From Steroidobacteraceae bacterium (GTDB lineage Bacteria; Pseudomonadota; Gammaproteobacteria; Steroidobacterales; Steroidobacteraceae), in NCBI GenBank assembly GCA_041395505.1, contig JAWLAG010000001.1, forward strand, positions 558,001 through 622,000: a stretch of DNA of 64,000 nt. Reading direction: 5' to 3'. Position 1 is the stretch's first letter, and the number at the start of each line of letters is the position of its first letter. The notes below the pieces were generated by a model. The model ran no database searches. It was not told the origin of the DNA and worked only from the letters and a program-made list of their open reading frames with translations. Shown in pieces: positions 34,775 to 43,899 of the stretch. Made by a program: the position numbers and the translations under genes.

Positions 34775-36124
34775 TCAACCGGGGAGAAAGCCGAGGTCCT
34801 GCTGCGCGAAGTTGCCGATGTGTGGTGCGACCTCGGCCAGCTGTGCATCGGCGACGCCGAACCACCGCGCCAGCGTAGCGACATACTGATCGGCCGAGGT
34901 CGTCGGGATCATGCGCCCGCCCGAGACATCATCGGGCCCGTCGATTTCGAGCACGGGCATGCGCCCGTAGATGTCACCGCCCAGCACCGAATCGCCGACG
35001 ACCATCTGCACGCCTCCCCAGCCGTGGTCGGTGCCATCGCCATTCGAGGTGAGTGTGCGGCCGAAATCCGACTGCGTGAAGGTCGTGACATTGCCCGCGA
35101 CATTCAGCTCCTGCATGGCATCGTTGAACGCGCTGAGACAGGCGCTGATGTTGCCGAGCAGCTGCGGCTGGTCGACGGCCTGGTTGTCGTGCGTATCGAA
35201 GCCGCCACTCGCGACGAAGAACACCTGCCGGGTGGTCTGCAATTGCGCGCGAGCCGCGATCAGTCGTGCTACCGTGCCAAGCTGTGCTCCGAGTGGCGTG
35301 CCCGGGAACACCGTCGTAACCGGTGGCGCCTGCGCGATGGCATCCCCGATGGTGCCCGCCAGATCGACTGTTCGCCGTTGCACCGCGCCGAATGCGCGCG
35401 CGTAGATGCTTTCATAGTCGTGATCGACCAGTGCATCGAACACGCGCCGCTGCTCGAGAAATATCCCGGTGTCACCCAGTCCCAGGATGGGCACCGGGCC
35501 CGAAGGTCCCATGGTGAAGGGCAGGGTGCTGTTGCCCGCAAGGGCAAGGCTCGTGCCAAACAGTGACAGGTTGGTCGGCAATTGCTGCTGGATCTGCGGC
35601 GCGAGCAGGTCGGCGACGCGACCCGCCCAGCCCGTGCTCGCCTGGTCATTGCCCTTCAGCGTGTGCCACTGGTCCTGCTGATCGTTGTGCGAGAACAGCT
35701 GCGGTGGCAGCGGCACGGAGTTGTTGAGCACCTGGTCGCGCGTTGCAGGCACGATCAGCGGTCCGACGTTCGCCACGACGGCGAGGCGTCCCTGTTCGAA
35801 CAATTGCTGCATGCCCGCCATCGCCGGGTGAAAGCCATAGGCTGCTCCATCGGTCGTTGCCGGGTTGATAGGGAGCAGCTGGTCCAGCGGCACGGCGAGA
35901 TTCTGCCGTGCATTCGCATAGACATCGTATTCGGCCTGGCTGCGCGGTACGACCATGTTGAACGAGTCGTTGCCACCGAAGAGAAAAACGCAGACCAGCG
36001 CGCGAAAATCTGCAAACGGGGCGCCGCTGCCCGCCATCTGCGTGAACGCGGCGCGCGGTGAGGATGCAAGTGCCGCGGCGGCCAGGCCGGCACCGAGAAA
36101 CTGTCGACGATCGATGAGTTGCAT
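34775..36124 (-). CDS. DUF1501 domain protein, Tat-exported
   Basis: A 449-residue product from ATG 36124 with GAGGAGAGG upstream. The Tat signal IDRRQFLGAGLAAAALASS is followed by VCVFLFGGNDSFNMVVP, the DUF1501 signature. Later it has GGFDTHDNQ and TQSDFGRTL, which mark an alkaline-phosphatase/sulfatase-like fold in this family. It follows the DUF1800 gene by 13 nt; the two families nearly always occur together. The reaction has not been settled, though surface assembly or polymer metabolism has been suggested for such pairs. Confidence 0.88.
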   Translation of the reverse strand: MQLIDRRQFLGAGLAAAALASSPRAAFTQMAGSGAPFADFRALVCVFLFGGNDSFNMVVPRSQAEYDVYANARQNLAVPLDQLLPINPATTDGAAYGFHPAMAGMQQLFEQGRLAVVANVGPLIVPATRDQVLNNSVPLPPQLFSHNDQQDQWHTLKGNDQASTGWAGRVADLLAPQIQQQLPTNLSLFGTSLALAGNSTLPFTMGPSGPVPILGLGDTGIFLEQRRVFDALVDHDYESIYARAFGAVQRRTVDLAGTIGDAIAQAPPVTTVFPGTPLGAQLGTVARLIAARAQLQTTRQVFFVASGGFDTHDNQAVDQPQLLGNISACLSAFNDAMQELNVAGNVTTFTQSDFGRTLTSNGDGTDHGWGGVQMVVGDSVLGGDIYGRMPVLEIDGPDDVSGGRMIPTTSADQYVATLARWFGVADAQLAEVAPHIGNFAQQDLGFLPG

Positions 36125-36137
36125 GATATGCCTCTCC

Positions 36138-37781
36138 TCAGTCCTGGTAAGCGAACGCCGGCGAAGTTGCCACCAGATAGATGGCGTCAGCGGCGCGCAA
36201 CACGGTGTCTGTCGGCGCGAAGTTATCCAGCATTTGTACGATGGCAGCGCGCAGCGGCGCCTCGAGTCCGCGTCCGAGCAGCTTCTGCGCCACACTGTCT
36301 GCAAGCGCTCCGGAATCGCCGGCGATATTCATCTCGGCGCTGATGTCGACCACGATATCGTCAGCACCGAGCCCGGTGGCGGCGGAATTGCGGTTCAACA
36401 TCTGGTCGAGCATGTAATTCGTGATATTGGCATTGAGGTATTCCGTGGCGATCTGCATCTCCGGAGCAACGAGACCCTGGTCGCGAAGTTCGCCGGGCGG
36501 TGAGTAGGCCGGAGAGTAGAAATTGAACACCGACGGTGATTGCAATGGACCCTCGCCGAAAGCGGCACCTGCGAATATCAAAGGGTACTTGCCGCTCTGC
36601 GACTTGCCGTCATAGGCGCGCCACAGCTGCGTGAGGCGGATGACCGGTTCCTTCAGCTTCCCTCTGGCCGAGGTCGCGCCTGGATTGCGCGCTTCGGCAT
36701 CGAGCAGGAGTGCACGCACCACGGCCTTGAGATCACCGCGTGTGCCGCTGCCATTGTTGTTGAATACCCGCGCGATGCGCTGCACATAGGCGGGACTTGG
36801 ATTGCTGGTCACCAGCCGCTGGATGAGCTGGCGCGCGACGAAGGGACCAACATTCGGGTGATTGAAAATATTGTCAAGCGCCGCATCAAGGTCCTGCTCG
36901 GCAGTCTGGTTGGCCGGCAACACGGTCCCGCCCAGCAATTTCTTGCTTCCTGTGTCATGAAAACCGGGATAGGACTGCATCGGGATCACCTGGTTCGCGC
37001 GTGTCGGGCGCGCCTGGCGAAAACCGGGAGCGCCGGCGTAAGTCCATCCGGTGTAGACGTGCGCAAACCCCTCGATGATGCTCTGATCGTAGGTCGCAAT
37101 GGGTTGATTGCTGCCATCCACCTTGACGCTGCCGTCGTCATTCAATTCAACCAGGCCGATCGTGAAAAGTTGCATCAGTTCGCGGGCATAGTTCTCGTCG
37201 GGGCGTATGTTGAGCGCGGCATTCGGTTTTTCGTTGCCGAGCATGGACAGATAGACGCCCATGGCGGGGTGCAGCGTGACAGCCTCCATGAGGTCGCGAT
37301 AATTCCCGAAAGCCCGCTCGGCGAGCAGGTCGTAATACGAAGCGAGTCCGAAGGGTTGATTCACCAGCGCGCTGTTCTGCGAGACCACCATGATTTGCGA
37401 CAGTGCGAAAGCGACCCGCTGGCGCAGCTGGTCATCACCATTGACCACATTGCGAAACCAGATATCCACGCGATCGGCCTGCAGTTCGAAATCACCGACC
37501 ATGGGCGCCGGCAGGCTTTGCAGGAAGGGCAGTTGCCGGCTGGGCGTGCGCGCGATTTGATCGTCGATCCAGGCGGCATAGCCCAGGCTGATGACCCGCT
37601 GCGCTTCGACTTCCGTGGCGCCGAAGGTTGTCTGGTTCAGGAACTGGAAGGCTTCGGCCTTGGTGATGGCGGGCGGCGGAGGCGGTGGAGGCGAGCCGCC
37701 GCCGCTGCCGCCGCTGCAGGCGCCCAGTAGCGCGATCAGCGCGGCCACAGCCAGGCCGGTGCAGGTGCGCAATACGGTCAT
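36138..37781 (-). CDS. DUF1800 family lipoprotein
   Basis: From ATG 37781 (GGGAGAG about 7 nt upstream, better placed than the ATG at 37796) the product is 547 residues. The signal ends in LLGAC (Cys22), followed by a Gly/Ser/Pro-rich spacer with a run of seven prolines. DUF1800 motifs include AFQFLNQTTFGAT, RVAFALSQIMVVS and NYARELMQLFTIG. It forms an operon with the Tat-exported DUF1501 gene. Lipidation is not typical of every DUF1800 protein and suggests an outer-membrane location. Function unknown. Confidence 0.87.
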   Translation of the reverse strand: MTVLRTCTGLAVAALIALLGACSGGSGGGSPPPPPPPAITKAEAFQFLNQTTFGATEVEAQRVISLGYAAWIDDQIARTPSRQLPFLQSLPAPMVGDFELQADRVDIWFRNVVNGDDQLRQRVAFALSQIMVVSQNSALVNQPFGLASYYDLLAERAFGNYRDLMEAVTLHPAMGVYLSMLGNEKPNAALNIRPDENYARELMQLFTIGLVELNDDGSVKVDGSNQPIATYDQSIIEGFAHVYTGWTYAGAPGFRQARPTRANQVIPMQSYPGFHDTGSKKLLGGTVLPANQTAEQDLDAALDNIFNHPNVGPFVARQLIQRLVTSNPSPAYVQRIARVFNNNGSGTRGDLKAVVRALLLDAEARNPGATSARGKLKEPVIRLTQLWRAYDGKSQSGKYPLIFAGAAFGEGPLQSPSVFNFYSPAYSPPGELRDQGLVAPEMQIATEYLNANITNYMLDQMLNRNSAATGLGADDIVVDISAEMNIAGDSGALADSVAQKLLGRGLEAPLRAAIVQMLDNFAPTDTVLRAADAIYLVATSPAFAYQD

Positions 37782-37945
37782 GACGGTCTCTCCCATGGCG
37801 TATTCAGAGCCGTGACGTTATAGGATTCAGTGTCGCCGCATCCGTGACTGTATGACAACCGCGGGCCCAGGACATTCCCACCGGGCGAGCGGCACGGCCG
37901 CAGGTAACATAAGCATCTAACGCTGAACCGCTCTGGAGGTTGACC

Positions 37946-38380
37946 ATGCATCCCTTTCCCCACCACTACCACGCAAGCGCCACGGCAAAAGCCGCGGGCG
38001 AGGTGAAATTGTCGGGGCCTGGTTTGCCAGCGCTTGCGAGCGATGGTCCGGCGGAGTTTGGCGGACCGGGGAACCTGTGGTCACCCGAGACGCTGTTGAC
38101 AGCAGCCCTGGCGGATTGCTTCGTGCTGTCACTGCGGGCTGTCGCCGCTGCATCCAAATTCGAGTGGCTTGCGGTGAGTTGCGAGGTCACCGGCAAACTC
38201 GATCGTATCGACAAGGTCAGCCAGTTCACGGAATTCTCGATTCGCGCCCGATTGACCATTCCTGCAGGCGCAGACGCCGAGAGAGCGAGACGCCTGCTCG
38301 AGAAATCCGAACAGATCTGCCTGATATCGAATTCGCTCAAGGCCGAGCGGCACCTTCAGATCGAAATCGAGCAGGCTTGA
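37946..38380 (+). CDS. OsmC family peroxiredoxin-like protein
   Basis: A 144-residue OsmC-fold protein. The two redox cysteines are Cys58 (AALADCFV) and Cys125 (EQICLI), the usual pair that reduces organic hydroperoxides. ATG 37946 follows GGAGG by 7 nt. The gene is divergent from DUF1800 across 164 nt; only a possible minus-strand -10 (TATAAC at about 37817-37822) is seen there. A Tat-exported nitrilase-like gene follows 29 nt downstream. Confidence 0.88.
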   Translation: MHPFPHHYHASATAKAAGEVKLSGPGLPALASDGPAEFGGPGNLWSPETLLTAALADCFVLSLRAVAAASKFEWLAVSCEVTGKLDRIDKVSQFTEFSIRARLTIPAGADAERARRLLEKSEQICLISNSLKAERHLQIEIEQA

Positions 38381-38409
38381 GCGCAGGCCATACGGACTAA
38401 GGAGCAACG

Positions 38410-39603
38410 ATGAGCAGCAGTAACGATGATCGCAAATTGAGCCGGCGCGGCATGCTGGCCGGATTCGGCGCAGTGGGTGTGGGCGCGCTATCGGCTAACG
38501 CGGCGGCGCAACAGGCGCGCGGCGACAACCGACTGCGCGGCGCCGGGGTGCAGGTTGCGCGCAATGGCAAATACGCGAGCGTGCCCTTGCGCCAGGATGC
38601 CATCAATGTATCGGCCATCCAGTCGCGCGTAAGGGCCGTTGACCTGACCAACCTCAAGTCCTCCATGAAAGCCAATCTCGACCATGTCGTGCAGCTGATC
38701 GACAACGCGCAAGGCTCGCCCGCTGCCTGGAATGGTGAGCGGCGCTGGGGAGCCAAGCAGGATCTCATCTGCATGCACGAATTTCCGATCCAGGGGTTTC
38801 AACCCTGGACACGGACCGAGCTCAATCGGGTTGCGTTCGACCTGCCGGGACCGGAAAGCGAGGTCATCGGCGAGCGCGCGCGCCACTACGGCTGTTACAT
38901 CGCCTTTGGCTGTTACGCCCGCGACAAGGACTGGCCACGCCACGTGATCAACATGTCGGTCATCGTCGGTCCGGACGGCGAGATCGTCGCCAAACACTGG
39001 AAGGCGCGCAATATCCTCGGCCTGTTCGGCGAAGGCGCATTGATCGGTACGACGGTCTACGACGTTCTCGATCGTTATGTCGAGATGTATGGCTGGGATG
39101 CCGTTCTGCCAGTCGCGCGAACCGACATCGGCAATCTCGCGATGACTGCAGTCGGAATGGAGCCACTCTTGTACATGGCGCTTGCACTGAAAGGCACCGA
39201 GCTGCTGATCATGTCGGTCACCGGCGGCAGCAACGCGGATTCGGCAGGCGCAACCGCCCGCATGGGCCGGATCTACACCGTTGGCGTGGGCAACGCGGTA
39301 TCGCCCGACAACATCGGCTTTACCGATGCGGCGGGTGCGCAGGATGAAGGCACCGTTATCGTCGATCCCCGTGGCGCGGTGATCGCGAAGACCTCGAATC
39401 ATCATGAGGACATTGCGAGCACCCGGATTCCGATTGCGGATTTTCGCAAGACACGCCGGTTCCCCGAGGTACCGATGGCGCTGCTGCGACCCGTGTTCGA
39501 CAGCTACGAGCCGCTATTCAAGCCAAACGCCTTCCTCGGGCAATTGCCCGAGACCTACAAGGAGGCGGGCGACCTCGTTCGCGCGCGCATGGGTAAGGGC
39601 TGA
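38410..39603 (+). CDS. Tat-exported nitrilase-superfamily protein lacking the catalytic cysteine
   Basis: A 397-residue product with a Tat signal (LSRRGMLAGFGAVGVGAL). The carbon-nitrogen hydrolase scaffold is evident: CMHEFPIQGF with Glu124, and EIVAKHWKAR with Lys195. The segment GNLAMTAVGMEPLLYMALALKGTE aligns with the family's G.xxCyD..FPE..R.LAL.GAE, but the nucleophile position is Met245, not Cys. Unless another residue substitutes, amide or nitrile hydrolysis by the usual thioester route should be impossible. It may be a binding protein or use another mechanism. Partners are unknown. Confidence 0.8.
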   Translation: MSSSNDDRKLSRRGMLAGFGAVGVGALSANAAAQQARGDNRLRGAGVQVARNGKYASVPLRQDAINVSAIQSRVRAVDLTNLKSSMKANLDHVVQLIDNAQGSPAAWNGERRWGAKQDLICMHEFPIQGFQPWTRTELNRVAFDLPGPESEVIGERARHYGCYIAFGCYARDKDWPRHVINMSVIVGPDGEIVAKHWKARNILGLFGEGALIGTTVYDVLDRYVEMYGWDAVLPVARTDIGNLAMTAVGMEPLLYMALALKGTELLIMSVTGGSNADSAGATARMGRIYTVGVGNAVSPDNIGFTDAAGAQDEGTVIVDPRGAVIAKTSNHHEDIASTRIPIADFRKTRRFPEVPMALLRPVFDSYEPLFKPNAFLGQLPETYKEAGDLVRARMGKG

Positions 39604-39661
39604 TTCTCAAGTTGCGGCCGCAGTGCGGAACTGACCGGCGAATCCAGGGGTCCAAGCACCA

Positions 39662-40456
39662 ATGAATCCCAGCACCCTGCGCGGGTTGATCGTGGCGGTG
39701 GCGCTGCTGGCTGTCGCCGGCGGTGGCTATTACCTGTGGCAGCAACGCCGAGCGGTGCCAGCACCGGAGGTCCTGCCAACGGCGAGTGCCCCTGAGACGC
39801 AACCGTCACCGCAGGTCGGCCCCGCTCCCGAATCGCCCGCCATTGCATCGGATTCCACCGCATTGCCATCGCTTGCCGAAAGCGATTCGCTGGCAGGCGC
39901 GGAGCTCGATGGTTTGCTCGACGATTCGACGATCAGCGAGCGAATCGAACACGATGCCTTGATCAAGCGGCTCGTGATCAGCCTCGACAGCCTGCCGCGG
40001 GGCAGCATCGCGCAGCGCTTCAGTCCATTTCGCCCACTTCCAGGCGAGCTCACAGTGTCGGGTGATGACGATAGCGGTTTCAGCCTGAGCGCAGAGAACT
40101 ACGCGCGCTACGAGCCCTATGTCAGTGCCTTCGAGCGCATCGACAGCGATCTTCTGGTGGCAACCTATCGTCGTTTCGCGCCCTTGATGCAGCAGGCCTA
40201 CGCCGAATTGATCGCCCCGCAGGGCTATTTCGATGAACGACTGGTGGAGATTATCGATCACCTGCTCGCGGTGCAGGTCGCGGCGGCGCCGCCACAGCTC
40301 GCGCGTCCGAGTGTGATGTTCCAGTACGCCGATCCTGCCCTCGAAGGCCGCTCGGTCGGGGCCAAGCTGCTGACGCGCATGGGCCGGGACAACGCAGCGC
40401 GGGTGCAGAGCAAGTTGCGTGAAATTCGGCCATTGCTGGCCAGGCACAGCGACTGA
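39662..40456 (+). CDS. DUF3014 domain protein, membrane-anchored
   Basis: A 264-residue product. A transmembrane anchor (GLIVAVALLAVAGGGYYLW) is followed by a Pro/Ala/Ser linker, and then the DUF3014 domain with FSPFRPLPGEL and FSLSAENYARYEPYVSAF. Such proteins are periplasmic with one anchor and unknown function. The gene is 39 nt before the ATP-grasp gene; the spacing would allow cotranscription with the Anbu-type cluster. Confidence 0.82.
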   Translation: MNPSTLRGLIVAVALLAVAGGGYYLWQQRRAVPAPEVLPTASAPETQPSPQVGPAPESPAIASDSTALPSLAESDSLAGAELDGLLDDSTISERIEHDALIKRLVISLDSLPRGSIAQRFSPFRPLPGELTVSGDDDSGFSLSAENYARYEPYVSAFERIDSDLLVATYRRFAPLMQQAYAELIAPQGYFDERLVEIIDHLLAVQVAAAPPQLARPSVMFQYADPALEGRSVGAKLLTRMGRDNAARVQSKLREIRPLLARHSD

Positions 40457-40495
40457 ATTGACCTTTGCTGCCACGCTCGGTACCGTCGTAGCAGC

Positions 40496-41959
40496 GTGAA
40501 AATCAATTGGAATCAATACGATCCCGGTGCCTGTTACGATGAGTTGATCAGCGCGCCGGGTAGCGCGCGGCCGGCCGCTGCATCGCTCGCCAGCTATCTG
40601 GCGTCCCTCAGCCCAAAACGTCTGGAATCGCGCCAGGATGCGGCCGAGCGCGCCATCGTCGAAATGGGCATTACCTTCACGGTCTACAGTGAAGGCCGCA
40701 ACATCGATCGCGCCTGGCCGTTTGACATCATCCCGCGCGTTATCGATGGCCGGGAATGGGACCGCGTCGCGGCCGGCCTGATCCAGCGCCTGCGCGCGCT
40801 GAATCTGTTCATCGACGATCTCTACCACGACCAGCGCATATTGCGCGATGGCGTGGTACCGGCAGAGATCGTGCTCACCTCGCGCAATTTCCTCGCCGCC
40901 TGCAAGGGCGTAAGCCCGGTCCATGGCGTCTGGGCGAACATCTGTGGCACCGATCTGGTGCGCGACGCTGACGGAGTCTTCTACGTGCTCGAGGACAACC
41001 TGCGCGTGCCGTCAGGCGTTTCCTACATGCTCGAGAATCGCATTGTAACCAAGCGTGTGTTTCCGGAGCTGTTTCGCGACAGCTCGATACGCACCGTCGA
41101 TGACTATGCGTCGCAGCTGCTCGACATGCTGAATTCGCTGTCGCCTCGCGACATCGAGAGGCCGGAAGTCGTCGTGCTCACTCCGGGTATCTACAACTCG
41201 GCCTATTTCGAACACGCCTATCTTGCCCAGCGCATGGGCGCCGAACTCGTCCAGGGGAGCGATCTGGTCGTTGCCAGCGATGACCGCGTCTACATGCGCA
41301 CCATCGGCGGGCTCGAACGGGTGGATGTCATCTACCGGCGCATCAACGACACCTCACTCGATCCCGAATGCTTCGATGCGGACTCGCTCCTTGGCGTGCC
41401 CGGCCTTATCCGTGCCTGGCGCGCCGGCAACGTGAGCCTTGCGAATGCGCCGGGTTCCGGCGTTGCCGATGACAAGGTGGTCTACGCCTATGTGCCGAAG
41501 ATCATCCGCTACTATCTCGGCGAGGACGCGATCCTGCCAAACGTGCCGACCTACCTGTGTTCCGAGCCCGAGAGCCTCGAGTACGTGCTCGCGAACCTCG
41601 ACAAGCTTGTGGTCAAGCCAGCGAATGAGTCGGGCGGCTACGGCATGCTGGTCGGCAGTCATGCGACTCGCAAGGAGCGCGAGGAATTCGCGCCGCGTAT
41701 CAGCGAAAATCCCCGCAACTATGTCGCGCAGCCCGTACTCAGCCTGTCGACCGTGCCCACGCTCATCGACGGCCAGCTCGAGCCCCGCCACGTCGACCTT
41801 CGGCCCTTCATTTTGCAGGGAGCGACTGCGGCCGTGACCCCAGGTGGCCTGACGCGCGTGGCGCTGCGCCGTGGTTCGCTGGTCGTCAATTCCTCGCAGG
41901 GTGGCGGCAGCAAGGACACCTGGATCGTCGAGACGACGACCGCAAGGCGCAGGCGTTGA
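40496..41959 (+). CDS. Circularly permuted type 2 ATP-grasp protein
   Basis: A 487-residue product starting at GTG 40496. Signatures of the family are NLFIDDLYHDQRILRDGVVP, ICGTDLVRDADGVFYVLEDNLRVPSG, HAYLAQRMGAELVQGSDL and VKPANESGGYGMLVG. It should ligate an amine or amino acid to a carboxylate using ATP, as predicted for peptide-forming amidoligases. It is the first gene of an ATP-grasp/alpha-E unit, overlapping the alpha-E gene by one base (TGATG). The peptide made is unknown. Confidence 0.9.
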   Translation: MKINWNQYDPGACYDELISAPGSARPAAASLASYLASLSPKRLESRQDAAERAIVEMGITFTVYSEGRNIDRAWPFDIIPRVIDGREWDRVAAGLIQRLRALNLFIDDLYHDQRILRDGVVPAEIVLTSRNFLAACKGVSPVHGVWANICGTDLVRDADGVFYVLEDNLRVPSGVSYMLENRIVTKRVFPELFRDSSIRTVDDYASQLLDMLNSLSPRDIERPEVVVLTPGIYNSAYFEHAYLAQRMGAELVQGSDLVVASDDRVYMRTIGGLERVDVIYRRINDTSLDPECFDADSLLGVPGLIRAWRAGNVSLANAPGSGVADDKVVYAYVPKIIRYYLGEDAILPNVPTYLCSEPESLEYVLANLDKLVVKPANESGGYGMLVGSHATRKEREEFAPRISENPRNYVAQPVLSLSTVPTLIDGQLEPRHVDLRPFILQGATAAVTPGGLTRVALRRGSLVVNSSQGGGSKDTWIVETTTARRRR

Positions 41960-42885
41960 TGCTTTCGCGCGTTGCCGAGCGGGTCTACTGGGCCGCACGC
42001 TACCTCGAGCGTGCCGAAGACAGTGCGCGACTGGTGGATGTCCACGCCCAATTGCTCCTCGACCTGCCGCGCACCGCGGGCATCGGCTGGTCGCAGGTGC
42101 CGGAGATCATGGGTATCGACATCGGCGGCATACGCAAGGGTCGGTTCGCCGAGCGCGACATCCTCAAACGGCTCCTCACAGACGAGAACTGCGCAAGTTC
42201 GGTGCTCAGTTCGATTGCGATGGCCCGCGAGAATTTCCGTACGACACGCGATGTCGTGCCAACCGAAGCCTGGCAGGGCGTCAACGAGCTGCATCTGTTC
42301 GCGCGTTCCGAGCTGCGCTGGGCCATTGGGCAGCGGCGGCGGCACGCGATTTTGAGCGATGTCGTCGCGCGCGTGCAGCAATTGCGGGGACTCCTGGCCG
42401 ATACCATGAGTCATGGGCCCGCGTACCAGTTCATTCGACTGGGTACCAATCTCGAGCGTGCCGACATGTGTACCCGCATCATCGATGTCGCCGTGTCCGG
42501 CCTGCTGCGAAACCTCGAGCCCCTGCAGCGATTCGACAATACGCTGTGGATGAGTACGTTGAAGTCGGTGTCGGGCTATCAGATGTACCGTCAGTATGTG
42601 AGGCGGCGCATCCGGTCGGCCGACGTGCTGACCTTTCTGTTCCAGGATGAGGATTTTCCAAGATCTCTGCGCCACTGCCTGTGGCAGATCGAGCGGTGTC
42701 TGCAACGCCTGCCGAACAGCTCGACTGTGGCGCAATCCCTGCGGGAACTCACCGGGTATCTGGTCAAGATGGACGTTGGCCAAATGGACAATGCCGACCT
42801 GCACGCGGCCGTCGATCAGATGCAGATCGAGCTGGCAGCGATGCATCAACGCATGACCGATACCTGGTTCGCACCGGCCACCTGA
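41959..42885 (+). CDS. Alpha-E domain protein (DUF403)
   Basis: A 308-residue all-helical protein with MLSRVAERVYWAARYLERAED, YQFIRLGTNLERADMCTRI and a long run of basic helices, characteristic of the alpha-E family. It accompanies the circularly permuted ATP-grasp protein and Anbu in many genomes and is thought to be a partner or scaffold. The ATG is read in the TGATG overlap. The next gene begins 3 nt after its stop. Confidence 0.9.
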   Translation: MLSRVAERVYWAARYLERAEDSARLVDVHAQLLLDLPRTAGIGWSQVPEIMGIDIGGIRKGRFAERDILKRLLTDENCASSVLSSIAMARENFRTTRDVVPTEAWQGVNELHLFARSELRWAIGQRRRHAILSDVVARVQQLRGLLADTMSHGPAYQFIRLGTNLERADMCTRIIDVAVSGLLRNLEPLQRFDNTLWMSTLKSVSGYQMYRQYVRRRIRSADVLTFLFQDEDFPRSLRHCLWQIERCLQRLPNSSTVAQSLRELTGYLVKMDVGQMDNADLHAAVDQMQIELAAMHQRMTDTWFAPAT

Positions 42886-42888
42886 GCC

Positions 42889-43899
42889 ATGCGTCGCTTT
42901 CATTGTGGCTGCGGCCACGGCGTGTTTTTCGAGAACTACTCCTGCGGCGCCTGTCACGCGGAACTCGGCTTCGACCAACGCCGACTGGCCATGTGTTCGT
43001 TCCCGCCGGCGGATCCGCCCGATGGTTTTCGCCATTGTGCGAACCGCATCGCCTATGGCAATTGCAACTGGCTGGTGGCGGCGGACGATGACAGTGAACT
43101 GTGTTTTGCCTGTCGCATGAATGCGGTCATTCCCAACCTGACGGTTGGCAGGAACCTCCTGCTCTGGAGTCGACTCGAACAGGCCAAGCGCAGGCTGCTC
43201 TATGATCTGCTGCGCCTGCGGCTGCCGCTGGCAGCAGTCAGCGGCTCGGTCGCGTTGCGCTTCGAGTTCCTCGAGGACCAGCGCAGCAACCCGCAGGTGC
43301 TGGAGCCGTTCGTGACCATCGGCCATGTTGCCGGCGTCATCACCATCAATGTCGCGGAGGCTGATCACCCGCAGCGGCACGCGGTACGCGAGCAAATGGG
43401 CGAACGCTACCGCACCCTGCTAGGCCACTTTCGTCACGAGAGCGGGCATTTCTTCTTCCCGCGTCTGATCAGCGGCGATGCGCTCGTGCAATTTCGACAG
43501 CTCTTCGGCGATGAAAGCGCGGACTACAAGAGTGCTCTCGATCGCTACTATGCGCGGCCGCAGCCCGTAGCCATCAACGAGGACTACATCACGACCTATG
43601 CGAGCGCTCATCCGCATGAGGACTGGGCCGAATCATGGGCGCATTACCTGCACATCCAGGATGGACTCGAGACGGCCACTGCCTGGGGCCTGGTCACGAC
43701 GACGTCGGGGGACTGGGTTGATGACTGGGTCGCGTTGGCGATACCGCTCAATGAAATGAACCGCAGCCTTGGCGGCGAGGACGTCTATCCCTTTGTGCTG
43801 TCAGCGCCTGTCGCAGCGAGATTGCGCTTCATCCATCGACAAGTCGCATCTTTGGTGGCGCAGCGGGCAGCCTGGGCAGGCGATCGAACGCGCTCTTGA
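42889..43899 (+). CDS. Putative zinc-binding metallopeptidase with N-terminal zinc ribbon
   Basis: A 336-residue product with an N-terminal cysteine array (Cys6, Cys8, Cys19, Cys22, Cys36, Cys50, Cys59, Cys72, Cys75) and an HExxH zincin motif FRHESGHFFF (His183, Glu184, His187). A later HEDWAESWAHYLHI provides a possible third ligand. There is no signal peptide. It takes the place usually filled by a transglutaminase-like protease in such clusters. Its last 71 nt overlap the 3' end of the opposing Anbu gene. Confidence 0.85.
   Translation: MRRFHCGCGHGVFFENYSCGACHAELGFDQRRLAMCSFPPADPPDGFRHCANRIAYGNCNWLVAADDDSELCFACRMNAVIPNLTVGRNLLLWSRLEQAKRRLLYDLLRLRLPLAAVSGSVALRFEFLEDQRSNPQVLEPFVTIGHVAGVITINVAEADHPQRHAVREQMGERYRTLLGHFRHESGHFFFPRLISGDALVQFRQLFGDESADYKSALDRYYARPQPVAINEDYITTYASAHPHEDWAESWAHYLHIQDGLETATAWGLVTTTSGDWVDDWVALAIPLNEMNRSLGGEDVYPFVLSAPVAARLRFIHRQVASLVAQRAAWAGDRTRS

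Noticed and set aside
41719..43395. A 558-codon minus-strand frame opposite the ATP-grasp, alpha-E and metallopeptidase genes
   Set aside because: It spans three genes with clear motifs and shows only shadow composition.
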